Below are positions 1-6,358 of a stretch of DNA of 7,140 bases, piece after piece. The notes under the pieces are model-generated. The model had not been told where the DNA came from. It saw nothing but the letters and a program-made list of their open reading frames with translations, and did not search any database. Made by a program: the position numbers and the translations under genes. Positions within the stretch are counted from its first letter, which is position 1. Every line of letters starts with the position of its first letter. The stretch is taken from the NCBI GenBank assembly GCA_002366645.1, contig DFBM01000125.1, positions 1 to 7,140 of the forward strand, written 5' to 3'. This stretch comes from Rhodobacterales bacterium UBA3080 (GTDB taxonomy: Bacteria > Pseudomonadota > Alphaproteobacteria > Rhodobacterales > Rhodobacteraceae).

Positions 1-57
1 GCGATGCTGATCATCGCTGGTTCCGCGCGTTCCATGGGCATTGAGGTTAAGGGGTAA
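1..57 (+). CDS. rplK: 50S ribosomal protein L11, C-terminal end (partial, 5' end outside window)
   Basis: Only the last 18 codons and the TAA stop (55-57) are present. Reading from base 1 gives AMLIIAGSARSMGIEVKG, which fits the end of bacterial L11: the family ends with an alanine-rich helix followed by a 'ARSMG-hydrophobic-V' type terminus. L11 binds 23S rRNA at the GTPase-associated centre and is normally encoded directly before L1. The stop is 5 bases before the rplA start, so the two genes are almost certainly co-transcribed and probably translationally coupled. The identification depends on the short C-terminal match together with gene order, and nothing can be said about the missing part. 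Confidence 0.9.
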   Translation, partial: AMLIIAGSARSMGIEVKG

Positions 58-62
58 TCGAT

Positions 63-761
63 ATGGCTAAAGTTGGAAAACGTTTCGCTGCGGCGAAAGA
101 AGCATTTGGCGAACAGGCCAATGTCACTGTTGAAGAAGCTGTAGCACTGGTTAAGGCCAATGCGACTGCGAAATTCGACGAGACTGTTGAAATTGCAATG
201 GTGCTGGGTGTTGACCCGCGTCACGCCGACCAGATGGTTCGCGGTGTTGTGTCCTTGCCTTCCGGCACAGGTAAAACAATGCGCGTAGCTGTTTTTGCCC
301 GCGATGCAAAAGCTGATGAAGCTAAAGCAGCCGGTGCAGACATCGTTGGTGCAGAAGACCTGATGGAAAGCATTCAGGGCGGCAACCTCGATTTCGATCG
401 TTGTATTGCTACACCTGACATGATGCCAATCGTTGGTCGCCTCGGTAAGGTTCTTGGCCCACGTAACCTGATGCCAAACCCGCGTGTTGGTACAGTTACT
501 ATGGACATCAAGGCCGCTGTTGAAGCTGCCAAAGGTGGCGAAGTGCAATTCCGCGCTGAAAAAGCCGGTGTTGTACATGCAGGTATCGGCAAAGCTTCGT
601 TTGACGAAGCTGCAATGGTTGCAAACGTTAAAGCGTTTGTTGAAGCTGTTGCAAAAGCCAAGCCAGCGGGCGCAAAAGGCGCTTACATGAAAAAGATTTC
701 GCTTAGCTCGACTATGGGCCCAGGCGTTTCGGTTGACGTAGCAGCAGCTACTGCCGAATAA
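63..761 (+). CDS. rplA: 50S ribosomal protein L1
   Basis: This is a complete 232-residue L1, the usual bacterial length. L1 forms the mobile L1 stalk of the large subunit, binds 23S rRNA near the E site and helps release deacylated tRNA. In E. coli it also represses translation of its own rplKA message. The N-terminus MAKVGKRFAAAKE is typical. Domain I residues include the segment VDPRHADQMVRGVVSLPSGTG at about 50-70. The L1 signature LGPRNLMPNPRVGTVT lies at about 131-146 in domain II. The C-terminal part returns to domain I and carries KKISLSSTMGPGVSVD at about 210-225. The ATG at 63 is preceded by a G-rich Shine-Dalgarno stretch (AAGGGG, 49-54) inside the end of rplK. No truncation or odd composition is seen. 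Confidence 0.98.
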   Translation: MAKVGKRFAAAKEAFGEQANVTVEEAVALVKANATAKFDETVEIAMVLGVDPRHADQMVRGVVSLPSGTGKTMRVAVFARDAKADEAKAAGADIVGAEDLMESIQGGNLDFDRCIATPDMMPIVGRLGKVLGPRNLMPNPRVGTVTMDIKAAVEAAKGGEVQFRAEKAGVVHAGIGKASFDEAAMVANVKAFVEAVAKAKPAGAKGAYMKKISLSSTMGPGVSVDVAAATAE

Positions 762-766
762 AGAAT

Positions 767-788
767 TCCCCCGCTTGACGGCGGGGGA
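767..788 (+). terminator. GC-rich hairpin after rplA (possible terminator or attenuator)
   Basis: TCCCCCGC (767-774) pairs perfectly with GCGGGGGA (781-788) around a 6-base loop TTGACG. The stem begins only 5 bases after the rplA stop. The downstream bases (ATGTTTCGGG) contain just three T in a row, so it is not a textbook intrinsic terminator. It could act as a partial terminator or attenuator separating rplKA from rplJL-rpoBC, or as a 3' stabiliser of an rplKA transcript. The stem is seen directly; the function is inferred. Confidence 0.55.
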
Positions 789-820
789 TGTTTCGGGCTG
801 GCGGCGCAACCAATAGCCCA

Positions 821-872
821 TCTGTCCAAGACGGTGGGTGATCCTCGGATCATAAATCCTGCCTTAGACGGG
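821..872 (+). ncRNA. L10 leader RNA (binding site for L10-L7/L12, autoregulation of rplJL)
   Basis: The core matches the ribosomal protein L10 leader known from E. coli and other bacteria: an outer stem, an AAGA-type internal loop, an inner stem, and a returning strand ending TTAGACGG (compare GTAGACGG in E. coli). Here CTGTC (822-826) pairs with GACGG (867-871), with one G-U wobble. CCAAGA lies on the 5' side of the internal loop. GGTGGG (833-838) pairs with CCTGCC (858-863), and TGATC/GATCA (839-843/848-852) closes a CTCG loop. The internal loop resembles the kink-turn that L10 binds. In the known system the L10-(L12)4 complex binds here and represses translation of rplJ and rplL. The element lies about 140 bases before the rplJ start. 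Its identity is well supported, but its exact ends are approximate. Confidence 0.85.
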
Positions 873-903
873 GAACGATCAGAATCAACCTTGTGCGTCA
901 GCA

Positions 904-958
904 CTCGGGCGAATTTGGCGGGAACCTGGACAAGACCCGAGACGTTACGGCGTAAGTC
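904..958 (+). other. predicted hairpins in the distal rplJ leader
   Basis: Two possible helices lie between the L10 leader core and the rplJ ribosome binding site. CTCGGG (904-909) pairs with CCCGAG (936-941) over a 26-base loop. GAC-TTAC (941-943, 945-948) pairs with GTAA-GTC (952-958) with G944 bulged and a GGC loop. The two helices share G941, so they abut or compete for it. Such helices could pass L10 binding information towards the ribosome binding site, but this is inference from pairing alone, without covariation evidence. Confidence 0.3.
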
Positions 959-974
959 GTAGCGAATATGAGCC

Positions 975-992
975 GGAAGGGGTGACCCTTCT
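975..992 (+). promoter_or_regulatory. hairpin with GTGA (GNRA-type) loop upstream of the rplJ ribosome binding site
   Basis: GAAGGG (976-981) pairs perfectly with CCCTTC (986-991) around GTGA, a loop of the stable GNRA class; G975-T992 can add a wobble pair. It ends 7 bases before the GGAG Shine-Dalgarno sequence (1000-1003). This position suggests a role in exposing or protecting the rplJ initiation region. The structure is seen; the role is inferred. Confidence 0.45.
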
Positions 993-999
993 ATAATTT

Positions 1000-1013
1000 G
1001 GAGTAATATTGTG
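1000..1013 (+). promoter_or_regulatory. rplJ ribosome binding site and GTG start
   Basis: GGAG (1000-1003) sits 7 bases before GTG (1011-1013). There is no in-frame ATG nearby that would give the usual L10 N-terminus, whereas GTG gives MDRAQKEAVIDELGQIF, the normal start of this family. The GTG start is therefore the one to use. Confidence 0.85.
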
Positions 1014-1526
1014 GATAGAGCCCAAAAAGAAGCAGTGATCGACGAACTCGGTCAAATCTTCACGGACTCTGGTGTCGTCGTGGTTGCACGCTACGAAGGC
1101 CTCACAGTTGCAGAGATGACGGACCTCCGCCTTCGCGTAAGCGATGCAGGTGGTGTTGTTCGTGTCGCCAAAAACAAGCTCGCCAAAATCGCTCTTGAGG
1201 GCAAGCCTACCGCTGGTATGGCTGACTTGCTTACAGGAATGACTGTCTTCGCATACTCGGAAGATCCGGTTGCAGCAGCGAAATCTGTTGAAGCCTTTGC
1301 CAAAGACAACGACAAACTCGTTGTCCTAGGTGGCTCCATGGGTGAAGACCTTCTTGACCCAGCTGGTGTCAAAGCAGTTGCGGCCATGCCGTCGCGTGAG
1401 GAGCTTCTTGCTTCGATCGCTGCGTGTCTGGGTGCACCTGCTTCGAACATCGCTGGTGCGATTGGCGCGCCTGCATCGAACATCGCGGGTATTCTTTCTA
1501 CCCTCGAAGAACGGGCAGCGGCGTAA
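1011..1526 (+). CDS. rplJ: 50S ribosomal protein L10
   Basis: This is a complete 171-residue L10 of normal length, started at GTG. L10 (P0 homologue) anchors the ribosomal stalk. Its N-terminal globular domain (about 1-130) binds 23S rRNA beside L11, and its C-terminal helix carries the L7/L12 dimers. Recognisable family segments are MDRAQKEAVIDELGQIF at the start, VVVARYEGLTVAEMTDLR (about 23-40), VRVAKNKLAKIAL (about 50-62) and the MPSREELLASI linker (about 126-136). The C-terminal helix contains GAPASNIAG twice (141-149 and 152-160), spaced 11 residues apart, in the part that docks L7/L12. In E. coli the L10-L12 complex represses its own mRNA, and the leader upstream fits that. It is followed by rplL after 79 bases, most likely in the same transcript. 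Confidence 0.98.
   Translation: MDRAQKEAVIDELGQIFTDSGVVVVARYEGLTVAEMTDLRLRVSDAGGVVRVAKNKLAKIALEGKPTAGMADLLTGMTVFAYSEDPVAAAKSVEAFAKDNDKLVVLGGSMGEDLLDPAGVKAVAAMPSREELLASIAACLGAPASNIAGAIGAPASNIAGILSTLEERAAA
1431..1490 (+). repeat. 33-bp-period internal duplication in rplJ (two GAPASNIAG units)
   Basis: Positions 1431-1457 and 1464-1490 each encode GAPASNIAG. The DNA copies differ at several wobble positions but share the 11-base run TCGAACATCGC (1443-1453 and 1476-1486). Synonymous divergence suggests an old, protein-level conserved repeat, not a recent slippage event. It lies in the L7/L12-docking helix of L10. Confidence 0.8.
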
Positions 1527-1567
1527 GTCTTAATGCAATTGTTGGGCTGACTAGTTTGTAACGAACG

Positions 1568-1587
1568 ACATCGGAACACATCGAAAC
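1568..1587 (+). repeat. short tandem repeat in the rplJ-rplL gap
   Basis: ACATCGGAAC (1568-1577) is followed directly by ACATCGAAAC (1578-1587), 9 of 10 bases identical. It lies in an A/C-rich, apparently unstructured stretch just before the weak rplL Shine-Dalgarno site. It may be chance, or an unpaired landing region for ribosomes or protein S1. Confidence 0.4.
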
Positions 1588-1594
1588 TGAAAAC

Positions 1595-1608
1595 GGAAAA
1601 GTAAAATG
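1595..1608 (+). promoter_or_regulatory. weak ribosome binding site of rplL
   Basis: The only Shine-Dalgarno-like sequence before the rplL ATG (1606-1608) is GGAA (1595-1598), 7 bases upstream within an A-rich context (GGAAAAGTAAA). This is weak for a protein present in several copies per ribosome, so A-rich context or coupling to rplJ translation probably contributes. Confidence 0.5.
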
Positions 1609-1983
1609 GCTGATCTGAAAAAACTTGCTGAAGAGATCGTGGGTCTTACCCTTCTCGAAGCTGCAGAACTAAAAAATATCCTTAAAGACGAGTACGGCAT
1701 CGAGCCTGCTGCTGGTGGCGCCGTAATGGTTGCCGGTGGTGGTGACGCTGGTGGCGCCGCTGCTGAAGAAAAAGATGAATTCGACGTAATTCTGGTTGCT
1801 GCTGGCGACAAGAAAATCGGTGTCATCAAAGAAGTTCGCGCCATCACTGGCTTGGGCCTCAAAGAAGCTAAAGACCTCGTAGACGCAGGCGGCAAAGCAG
1901 TTAAAGAAGCTGCTCCTAAAGCTGAAGCTGAAGAGATCAAAGCGAAACTCGAAGCTGCTGGTGCAACTGTCGAGCTGAAGTAA
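1606..1983 (+). CDS. rplL: 50S ribosomal protein L7/L12
   Basis: This is a complete 125-residue L7/L12, of typical length. L7/L12 dimers bind the C-terminal helix of L10 and form the flexible stalk that recruits IF2, EF-Tu, EF-G and RF3 and stimulates their GTPase cycle. The N-terminal dimerisation domain is MADLKKLAEEIVGLTLLEAAELKNILKDEYGI (about 1-32). A Gly/Ala-rich hinge follows (about 35-54). The C-terminal factor-binding domain (about 57-125) includes FDVILVAAGDKKIGVIKEVR and the highly conserved TGLGLKEAKDLV (about 81-92), and the protein ends in GATVELK. It is encoded 79 bases after rplJ with a weak Shine-Dalgarno sequence, and is followed by a 238-base structured gap before rpoB. Confidence 0.98.
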   Translation: MADLKKLAEEIVGLTLLEAAELKNILKDEYGIEPAAGGAVMVAGGGDAGGAAAEEKDEFDVILVAAGDKKIGVIKEVRAITGLGLKEAKDLVDAGGKAVKEAAPKAEAEEIKAKLEAAGATVELK

Positions 1984-2017
1984 TCTGTCGCAGCTAAGGC
2001 TGCACGGCTAGAAATAA

Positions 2018-2048
2018 GGCTGGATCCGCCCTTTGGGTGGGTCCGGCT
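2018..2048 (+). terminator. strong 14-bp hairpin in the rplL-rpoB gap (candidate attenuator or RNase III site)
   Basis: Bases 2018-2031 pair with 2035-2048 around a TTT loop. The helix is continuous over 14 pairs, mostly G-C, with four G-U wobbles (2018-2048, 2021-2045, 2025-2041, 2028-2038). It starts 35 bases after the rplL stop. The bases that follow (GTTTGCGTCTCTC) are pyrimidine-rich but contain no proper T-run. In E. coli the same gap carries a partial terminator that lowers rpoBC transcription relative to rplJL, together with an RNase III processing site. By position this hairpin is the likely counterpart, but which of the two roles applies cannot be decided from sequence. Confidence 0.6.
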
Positions 2049-2059
2049 GTTTGCGTCTC

Positions 2060-2098
2060 TCAAGGTGCCCGAAGTATTTTCGAGCATGGACATCTTGA
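2060..2098 (+). other. second, imperfect hairpin in the rplL-rpoB gap
   Basis: TGC and CGAA (2066-2068, 2070-2073) pair with TTCG and GCA (2079-2082, 2084-2086), leaving a C-A mismatch (2069/2083) and a 5-base loop. Below this, TCAAGG (2060-2065) pairs with TCTTGA (2093-2098), with bases 2087-2092 bulged. It lies 11 bases after the strong hairpin. A long imperfect helix of this kind could be an RNase III substrate between rplL and rpoB. The rest of the gap (2099-2210) shows no structure or gene that I can support. Confidence 0.35.
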
Positions 2099-2221
2099 AA
2101 GGTGCAGACCATCCGGAAGCGAGATGTGGGAGTTTCGCAAGAATTGGTTGGTTTCGCCGCAAGGCTTTAGATGCGTGTTCCCAGTCACGTGTCGGGCGTT
2201 GAAAAATAAGTTAGGATTAGC

Positions 2222-5200
2222 ATGGCTAAGACGCATTCAGGTCACAAACGTATCCGCAAGTATTATGGCAAAATCCGCGAAGTTGCGGAAATGCCGAACC
2301 TGATTCAGGTTCAGAAAAGTTCTTATAAACTTTTTCTGGAGTCCGGTGATCAGGGCCAGCCGATGGACGGCGAAGGCATCAACGCGGTATTCCAGTCGGT
2401 ATTCCCGATCAAAGATTTTAACGAAACTTCGGTTCTCGAGTACGTAAAATACGATCTCGAACCACCTAAGTACGACGTAGAAGAGTGCATGCAGCGCGAC
2501 ATGACTTATGGCGCGCCGCTGAAAGTTACCCTCCGTCTTATCGTGTTTGATGTCGACGAAGATACTGGTGCGCGTTCTGTCAAGGACATCAAAGAACAAG
2601 ATGTGTTCATGGGCGAAATGCCTTTGATGACACCGAACGGCACATTTGTGGTCAACGGCACCGAGCGTGTGATCGTTTCCCAGATGCACCGCTCGCCGGG
2701 TGTTTTCTTTGATCACGACAAGGGTAAAACCCACTCGTCCGGAAAATTGCTGTTCACTTCGCGGATCATCCCGTACCGCGGCAGCTGGCTGGACTTCGAG
2801 TTCGACGCAAAAGACGTTGTTTACGCACGTATCGACCGTCGCCGCAAACTACCTGTGACCACACTGCTTTATGCGCTGGGTCTGGATCAGGAAGGCATCT
2901 GTGACGCGTATTACGAGACCGTAAACTACAAGCAGAACAAAAAGAAAAAAGGCTGGACCACTCCGTTCTTCCCGGACCGGATCCGTGGCACGAAGCCTTT
3001 GTTCGATGTTGTTGACGCGAAATCCGGTGAGGTGATTGCCGAAGCTGGCAAGAAAGTTACGCCGCGCACTGTCAAGAAACTGATCGATGAGGGTGAAGTT
3101 AAAAACGTCCTCGTTCCCTTCGATCAGATCATTGGCCGTTTCGCAGCCAAAGACATCATCAACGAAGAAACCGGCGAGATCTGGGTCGAAGCCGGTGACG
3201 AGTTGACATGGGATGTTGATCCGAAAACCGAAGAAGTTTCCGGTACACTTGTGACGTTGCTCGACAACGGTGTGACAGATATTCCAACGCTGGATATCGA
3301 TAACATCAACGTTGGTGCGTACATCCGTAACACGATGGCGATTGATAAGAACATGAACCGCGACACCGCGCTCATGGATATCTACCGCGTCATGCGCCCG
3401 GGTGAGCCACCCACCGTCGAGGCTTCCTCGGCGATGTTCGACAGCATGTTCTTCAACTCTGATCGTTACGACCTTTCGGCCGTTGGGCGTGTAAAAATGA
3501 ACATGCGTCTGGATCTGGACGCCCCTGATACGCTCCGCACATTGCGCAACGAAGACATCATCGCAGTTGTTAAAGCTTTGGTTGATCTTCGTGACGGTAA
3601 AGGCGGCGTGGACGACATCGACCACCTTGGTAACCGTCGTGTTCGTTCCGTTGGCGAGCTGATGGAAAACCAGTACCGTGTCGGGCTGCTTCGTATGGAG
3701 CGCGCGATTAAGGAACGTATGTCCTCGGTTGAAATCGACACGATCATGCCGCAAGACCTGATCAATGCGAAACCTGCGGCGGCTGCCGTTCGTGAATTCT
3801 TCGGCTCTAGCCAGCTGTCGCAGTTCATGGACCAAACCAACCCGCTGTCCGAAGTTACCCACAAACGCCGTCTTTCTGCGCTTGGGCCTGGCGGTCTGAC
3901 ACGCGAACGCGCGGGCTTCGAGGTGCGCGACGTTCACGCAACGCACTACGGTCGTATGTGTCCGATTGAAACGCCGGAGGGGCCGAATATTGGTCTGATC
4001 AACTCCTTGGCGTCTTTCGCACGGGTTAACAAATACGGTTTCATCGAAACACCTTATCGTAAGGTTGTGGATGGTCAGGTGACAGACGAAGTCAACTACA
4101 TGTCCGCCACCGAAGAGATGCGCCACACGGTAGCGCAGGCGAACGCCGAGATTGATACCGATGGTCGTTTTGTAAACGACATGGTTTCGACACGTTCGTC
4201 CGGTGACTACATGCTGAACCCGATCGAGAACGTCGATCTTATGGATGTATCTCCACGCCAGTTGGTGTCGGTTGCTGCGTCGCTGATCCCGTTCCTCGAA
4301 AACGACGATGCGAACCGGGCCTTGATGGGCTCGAACATGATGCGTCAGGCTGTGCCGCTGGTTAAAGCCGAGGCACCGCTCGTCGGTACCGGTATCGAAG
4401 AAGTTGTGGCGCGGGATTCCGGCGCGGCGATTACTGCGGTACGTGGTGGTATCATCGACCAGGTTGATGCGATGCGTATCGTTATTAAAGCTACCGAAGA
4501 TATGGAGCCGGGTGATCCGGGCGTGGACATCTATCGTCTGCGTAAGTTCCAGCGTTCGAACCAGAACACCTGTATTAACCAGCGTCCGCTCGTAAAAGTG
4601 GGTGATCGCGTTAAGAAGGGCGAAGTCGTTGCTGATGGCCCGTCCACCGATATCGGTGAATTGGCGCTTGGTAAAAACGTGCTCGTCGCGTTTATGCCTT
4701 GGAACGGTTACAACTACGAGGATTCGATCCTGATCTCCGAGCGTATCGTTAAGGATGACGTCTTCACCTCGATCCATATCGAGGAATTCGAAGTCGCCGC
4801 CCGTGATACGAAACTGGGGCCTGAGGAAATCACTCGCGATATTCCAAACGTCGGTGAGGAAGCGCTTCGCAACCTCGACGAAGCCGGTATTGTTTACATC
4901 GGTGCCGAAGTTGGTCCGGGTGACATTCTGGTTGGTAAAATCACACCGAAGGGCGAAAGCCCGATGACACCGGAAGAAAAACTTCTGCGTGCTATCTTCG
5001 GTGAGAAAGCTTCGGATGTTCGTGATACTTCGATGCGCCTGAAACCTGGCGATTTCGGTACTGTTGTGGAAGTTCGTGTCTTCAACCGCCACGGCGTTGA
5101 AAAAGACGAACGTGCGCTTCAGATTGAACGCGAAGACGTTGAACAACTGAGCCGTGACCGTGATGACGAGTTGGCGATCTACGATCGCAACATCTACAAC

Positions 5201-6358
5201 CGTCTGAAAACGCTGATCCTAGGCAAAACGGCTGTTAAAGGTCCGAAAGGCGTGAAAGCCGGTTCAACCATTACGGAAGAACTGCTTGAAGGTCTAAGCC
5301 ATGGTCAATGGTGGCAGCTTGCTTTGTCTGAAGACAAAGATGCGACCGAAGTTGAAGCACTGAACGCACAGTACGAAGCGCAAAAGGCTGCTCTGCAGGC
5401 ACGTTTCGACGACAAGGTAGAGAAAATTCGCCGCGGCGATGATCTGATGCCTGGCGTGATGAAAATGGTCAAAGTCTTTATCGCCGTGAAGCGCAAGCTT
5501 CAGCCGGGTGATAAAATGGCCGGTCGTCACGGCAACAAAGGTGTTATTTCCCGCGTGGTACCTGAAGAGGATATGCCATTCCTTGCGGATGGTACGCCGG
5601 TTGATTTCTGTCTGAACCCGCTGGGTGTGCCCTCGCGTATGAACGTTGGTCAGATTTTGGAGACACATATGGGTTGGGCTGCACGCAGCCTTGGTAAGTC
5701 CATTGATTTGTCGCTGAAGGAATACCAGCGTTCGGGTGATATGTCGCCAGTTCAGGATGCAATGAAAGTTGCTTACGGTCCTGACCTCTACGACGAAGTC
5801 ATTTCCGATATGCCGCAAAACGAGCTTCTTGAAGCTGCGGGCAACGTTGTGAACGGTGTTCCAATCGCGACGCCGGTGTTCGACGGCGCCAAAGAGGCAG
5901 ATGTGAATGATGCACTGATGCGTGCTGGCCTGGATGAATCCGGTCAGTCCATCCTGTTCGACGGTCGTACAGGCGAGCAGTTCGCGCGCCCTGTGACAGT
6001 CGGTATGAAGTACGTGCTGAAACTGCATCACCTTGTGGATGACAAAATCCACGCGCGTTCGACTGGTCCATACTCGCTCGTCACACAGCAACCGCTGGGT
6101 GGTAAGGCGCAGTTCGGCGGTCAGCGCTTCGGTGAGATGGAGGTCTGGGCGCTTGAAGCTTACGGCGCTGCATACACCTTGCAGGAGATGCTCACAGTCA
6201 AGTCGGATGATGTTGCCGGTCGTACCAAAGTGTACGAAAGCATCGTCAAAGGCGAAGACAACTTCGAAGCTGGCGTGCCAGAATCGTTCAACGTATTGGT
6301 CAAGGAAATCCGCTCGCTCGGCATGAATGTCGAGCTGCTGGATTCGGAGACGGAGTAG
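2222..6358 (+). CDS. rpoB: DNA-directed RNA polymerase subunit beta
   Basis: This is a complete 1378-residue beta subunit, slightly longer than the E. coli protein (1342) and normal for alphaproteobacteria. Together with beta' it forms the catalytic core of RNA polymerase. The ATG is preceded by AGGA (2213-2216), spaced 5 bases, and gives the typical alphaproteobacterial start MAKTHSGHKRIRKYYGKI. The rifampicin-pocket segment runs from G528 to about P556 with the sensitive-type residues Q534, D537, H547, R550, S552 and L554. CPIETPEGPNIGLINSL follows this segment. The flap-tip helix PEEKLLRAIFGEK is at about 917-929. The alpha-helical lineage insertion between flap and active site (about 958-1075) is present. 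GDKMAGRHGNKG contains the active-centre lysines K1098 and K1106. The C-terminal clamp/anchor block MEVWALEAYGAAYTLQEMLTVKSDD is intact. The TAG stop is part of a small hairpin, and rpoC follows after 45 bases. Confidence 0.99.
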   Translation: MAKTHSGHKRIRKYYGKIREVAEMPNLIQVQKSSYKLFLESGDQGQPMDGEGINAVFQSVFPIKDFNETSVLEYVKYDLEPPKYDVEECMQRDMTYGAPLKVTLRLIVFDVDEDTGARSVKDIKEQDVFMGEMPLMTPNGTFVVNGTERVIVSQMHRSPGVFFDHDKGKTHSSGKLLFTSRIIPYRGSWLDFEFDAKDVVYARIDRRRKLPVTTLLYALGLDQEGICDAYYETVNYKQNKKKKGWTTPFFPDRIRGTKPLFDVVDAKSGEVIAEAGKKVTPRTVKKLIDEGEVKNVLVPFDQIIGRFAAKDIINEETGEIWVEAGDELTWDVDPKTEEVSGTLVTLLDNGVTDIPTLDIDNINVGAYIRNTMAIDKNMNRDTALMDIYRVMRPGEPPTVEASSAMFDSMFFNSDRYDLSAVGRVKMNMRLDLDAPDTLRTLRNEDIIAVVKALVDLRDGKGGVDDIDHLGNRRVRSVGELMENQYRVGLLRMERAIKERMSSVEIDTIMPQDLINAKPAAAAVREFFGSSQLSQFMDQTNPLSEVTHKRRLSALGPGGLTRERAGFEVRDVHATHYGRMCPIETPEGPNIGLINSLASFARVNKYGFIETPYRKVVDGQVTDEVNYMSATEEMRHTVAQANAEIDTDGRFVNDMVSTRSSGDYMLNPIENVDLMDVSPRQLVSVAASLIPFLENDDANRALMGSNMMRQAVPLVKAEAPLVGTGIEEVVARDSGAAITAVRGGIIDQVDAMRIVIKATEDMEPGDPGVDIYRLRKFQRSNQNTCINQRPLVKVGDRVKKGEVVADGPSTDIGELALGKNVLVAFMPWNGYNYEDSILISERIVKDDVFTSIHIEEFEVAARDTKLGPEEITRDIPNVGEEALRNLDEAGIVYIGAEVGPGDILVGKITPKGESPMTPEEKLLRAIFGEKASDVRDTSMRLKPGDFGTVVEVRVFNRHGVEKDERALQIEREDVEQLSRDRDDELAIYDRNIYNRLKTLILGKTAVKGPKGVKAGSTITEELLEGLSHGQWWQLALSEDKDATEVEALNAQYEAQKAALQARFDDKVEKIRRGDDLMPGVMKMVKVFIAVKRKLQPGDKMAGRHGNKGVISRVVPEEDMPFLADGTPVDFCLNPLGVPSRMNVGQILETHMGWAARSLGKSIDLSLKEYQRSGDMSPVQDAMKVAYGPDLYDEVISDMPQNELLEAAGNVVNGVPIATPVFDGAKEADVNDALMRAGLDESGQSILFDGRTGEQFARPVTVGMKYVLKLHHLVDDKIHARSTGPYSLVTQQPLGGKAQFGGQRFGEMEVWALEAYGAAYTLQEMLTVKSDDVAGRTKVYESIVKGEDNFEAGVPESFNVLVKEIRSLGMNVELLDSETE

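Noticed and set aside
775..780. TTGACG as a -35 element after rplA
   Set aside because: It is the loop of the GC hairpin, and the region 16-18 bases downstream is GC-rich (around 797-803) with no -10-like sequence.
992..997. A perfect TATAAT before rplJ
   Set aside because: No TTGACA-like sequence lies 16-18 bases upstream, and a start only a few bases downstream would leave out the L10 leader and nearly the whole ribosome binding site region. It is more likely A/T-rich context next to the Shine-Dalgarno.
1551..2162. A 203-codon minus-strand frame covering rplL and its flanks
   Set aside because: Antisense to rplL, Ser/Ala-rich, and typical of a reverse-frame shadow of an Ala/Lys-rich gene.
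2132..2163. Near-repeat GTTTCGCAAG / GTTTCGCCGCAAG in the rplL-rpoB gap
   Set aside because: Only two short imperfect copies, without symmetry or a further copy nearby; chance similarity is the simplest explanation.
2086..2202. A 38-codon frame beginning ATG in the rplL-rpoB gap (MDILKGADHPEARCG...)
   Set aside because: No Shine-Dalgarno sequence precedes it, its start overlaps the imperfect hairpin, and it is short enough to arise by chance. A ribosome-profiling signal would be needed to revive it.
3803..3890. Possible rifampicin-resistance changes in the rpoB pocket (T539 and L551 differ from E. coli)
   Set aside because: The principal contact and resistance positions (Q534, D537, H547, R550, S552, L554) are the sensitive type. 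The differences are at positions that vary between lineages.
2849..5146. A 765-codon open frame on the minus strand, inside rpoB
   Set aside because: It is fully antisense to the highly conserved beta subunit. The translation resembles no family I know and shows no domain pattern. Long antisense frames are common opposite strongly codon-biased genes.
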